Shown piece after piece: positions 13,316 through 13,722 of a stretch of DNA of 13,722 nucleotides. Every line of letters begins with the position of its first letter. The first letter of the stretch is position 1. This DNA is from Cellvibrionales bacterium UBA2618. GTDB taxonomy: Bacteria; Pseudomonadota; Gammaproteobacteria; Pseudomonadales; Porticoccaceae. The stretch is from assembly GCA_002339165.1 (NCBI GenBank), contig DDJS01000070.1, positions 1,252-14,973 of the forward strand. The letters run 5' to 3'. The notes under the pieces are model-generated. The model was given only the letters and a program-made list of their open reading frames with translations. It ran no database searches and was not told where the DNA came from. The translations under genes were made by a program, and so were the position numbers.

Positions 13316-13722
13316 AGACACTCCTACATATCAATATACGCCTCCATGAAAATCCTTAATGGTCTATCTAGAGGGTTCGGATGGGAAGATAGATCGCCAT
13401 ACTTCGTAGTTGGACTAAATAATTACCTTTACAGTTAGTCTAAAAGGTGACCCATAAAAGTGGCTTTAATAACTGTCTATACGGGTTGTTCTAGATGGTT
13501 AATCGTCAAAGTAGGCCTAATGACTGTCAATGATGGTTGTTCTAATGCCTACACAGGTACCTTAAGCTAAAGCTCTTCAACGGCTGGGGTACAAACCGTC
13601 AACGCATAGAAGGACAAATACTGATAGCCCGAAGTCCGTCATTGTCATCCATTTCGAGCATTATGATACCCAACACCGGAGTAAAAGTGGTGCTAGTTAT
13701 GGTCATTAAGGTGATACCTACC
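13316..13722. other. Gene-free right end of the window
   Basis: I see no convincing gene. It holds a direct repeat (listed separately), a GACTAA/TTAGTC inverted pair (13413-13418 and 13435-13440) and overlapping ACCTTT/AAAGGT arms nearby. A 40-codon open minus frame runs from the window edge to 13599 but resembles nothing I know. Confidence 0.5.
13467..13544 (+). repeat. Imperfect 27-bp direct repeat, two copies
   Basis: 13467-13493 and 13518-13544 match at 22 of 27 positions, with TAAT, ACTGTC and GGTTGTTCTA conserved, at a period of 51 bp. No third copy was found in the window. The copies are too few and too diverged for a CRISPR array. Confidence 0.55.

Noticed and set aside
13467..13544. 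Direct repeats as a CRISPR array
   Set aside because: Only two diverged copies, no regular spacer series and no cas gene.
13599..13721. 40-codon open minus frame reaching the window edge
   Set aside because: The length is easily reached by chance and no family pattern is recognisable; sequence beyond the window would decide.

Overview
The window looks like a chromosomal accessory region of a marine-type gammaproteobacterium. This is inferred from the moderate to low GC content, Shine-Dalgarno-led operons and proteins that read like those of TonB-receptor/Rieske catabolic loci in Cellvibrionales/Spongiibacteraceae-like bacteria; the taxon cannot be fixed by eye. The centre is an intact catabolic and uptake cluster. 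Both flanks are decayed genes.

Left flank (1-580): a frameshifted, truncated membrane gene with two MotA/TolQ/ExbB-like repeats, followed by a small hairpin terminator. Regulatory block (713-3604): a minus-strand SnoaL/NTF2-like lipoprotein, then two paralogous TetR-family regulators transcribed away from each other across about 600 bp of palindrome-bearing DNA. Leader (3588-4347): a strong sigma70-type promoter overlapped by a perfect 11-bp-arm inverted repeat, a doubtful 101-codon ORF and a 9-bp-arm hairpin.

Operon (4348-12110, all plus strand): TonB-dependent outer-membrane receptor, Rieske non-heme iron oxygenase alpha subunit, exported double VOC-domain protein, TPP-dependent E1 alpha and E1 beta (acetoin/2-oxo-acid dehydrogenase type, overlapping by 8 nt), a 77-aa free-standing lipoyl-domain protein, and an ABM/quinol-monooxygenase-like protein. 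A plausible reading is uptake of a hydrophobic or cyclic substrate by the receptor, oxygenation by the Rieske enzyme, and C-C cleavage of a 2-oxo or acyloin intermediate by E1 onto the small lipoyl carrier. There is no E2 acyltransferase, E3, ferredoxin or ferredoxin reductase in the window, so these must come from elsewhere or the chemistry is unconventional.

Right flank (12111-13722): interlocking inverted repeats that could form alternative hairpins, a flagellin C-terminal remnant, a 5'-truncated amidohydrolase, a possible membrane-protein tail with its own strong terminator, and an imperfect direct repeat. No intact gene is visible there.

The most notable non-coding signal is a shared TTAGT-N10-ACTAA element. 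It overlaps the predicted promoters of both the lipoprotein gene and the operon, and a degenerate version lies before the last operon gene. This suggests one TetR regulator controls the whole locus.
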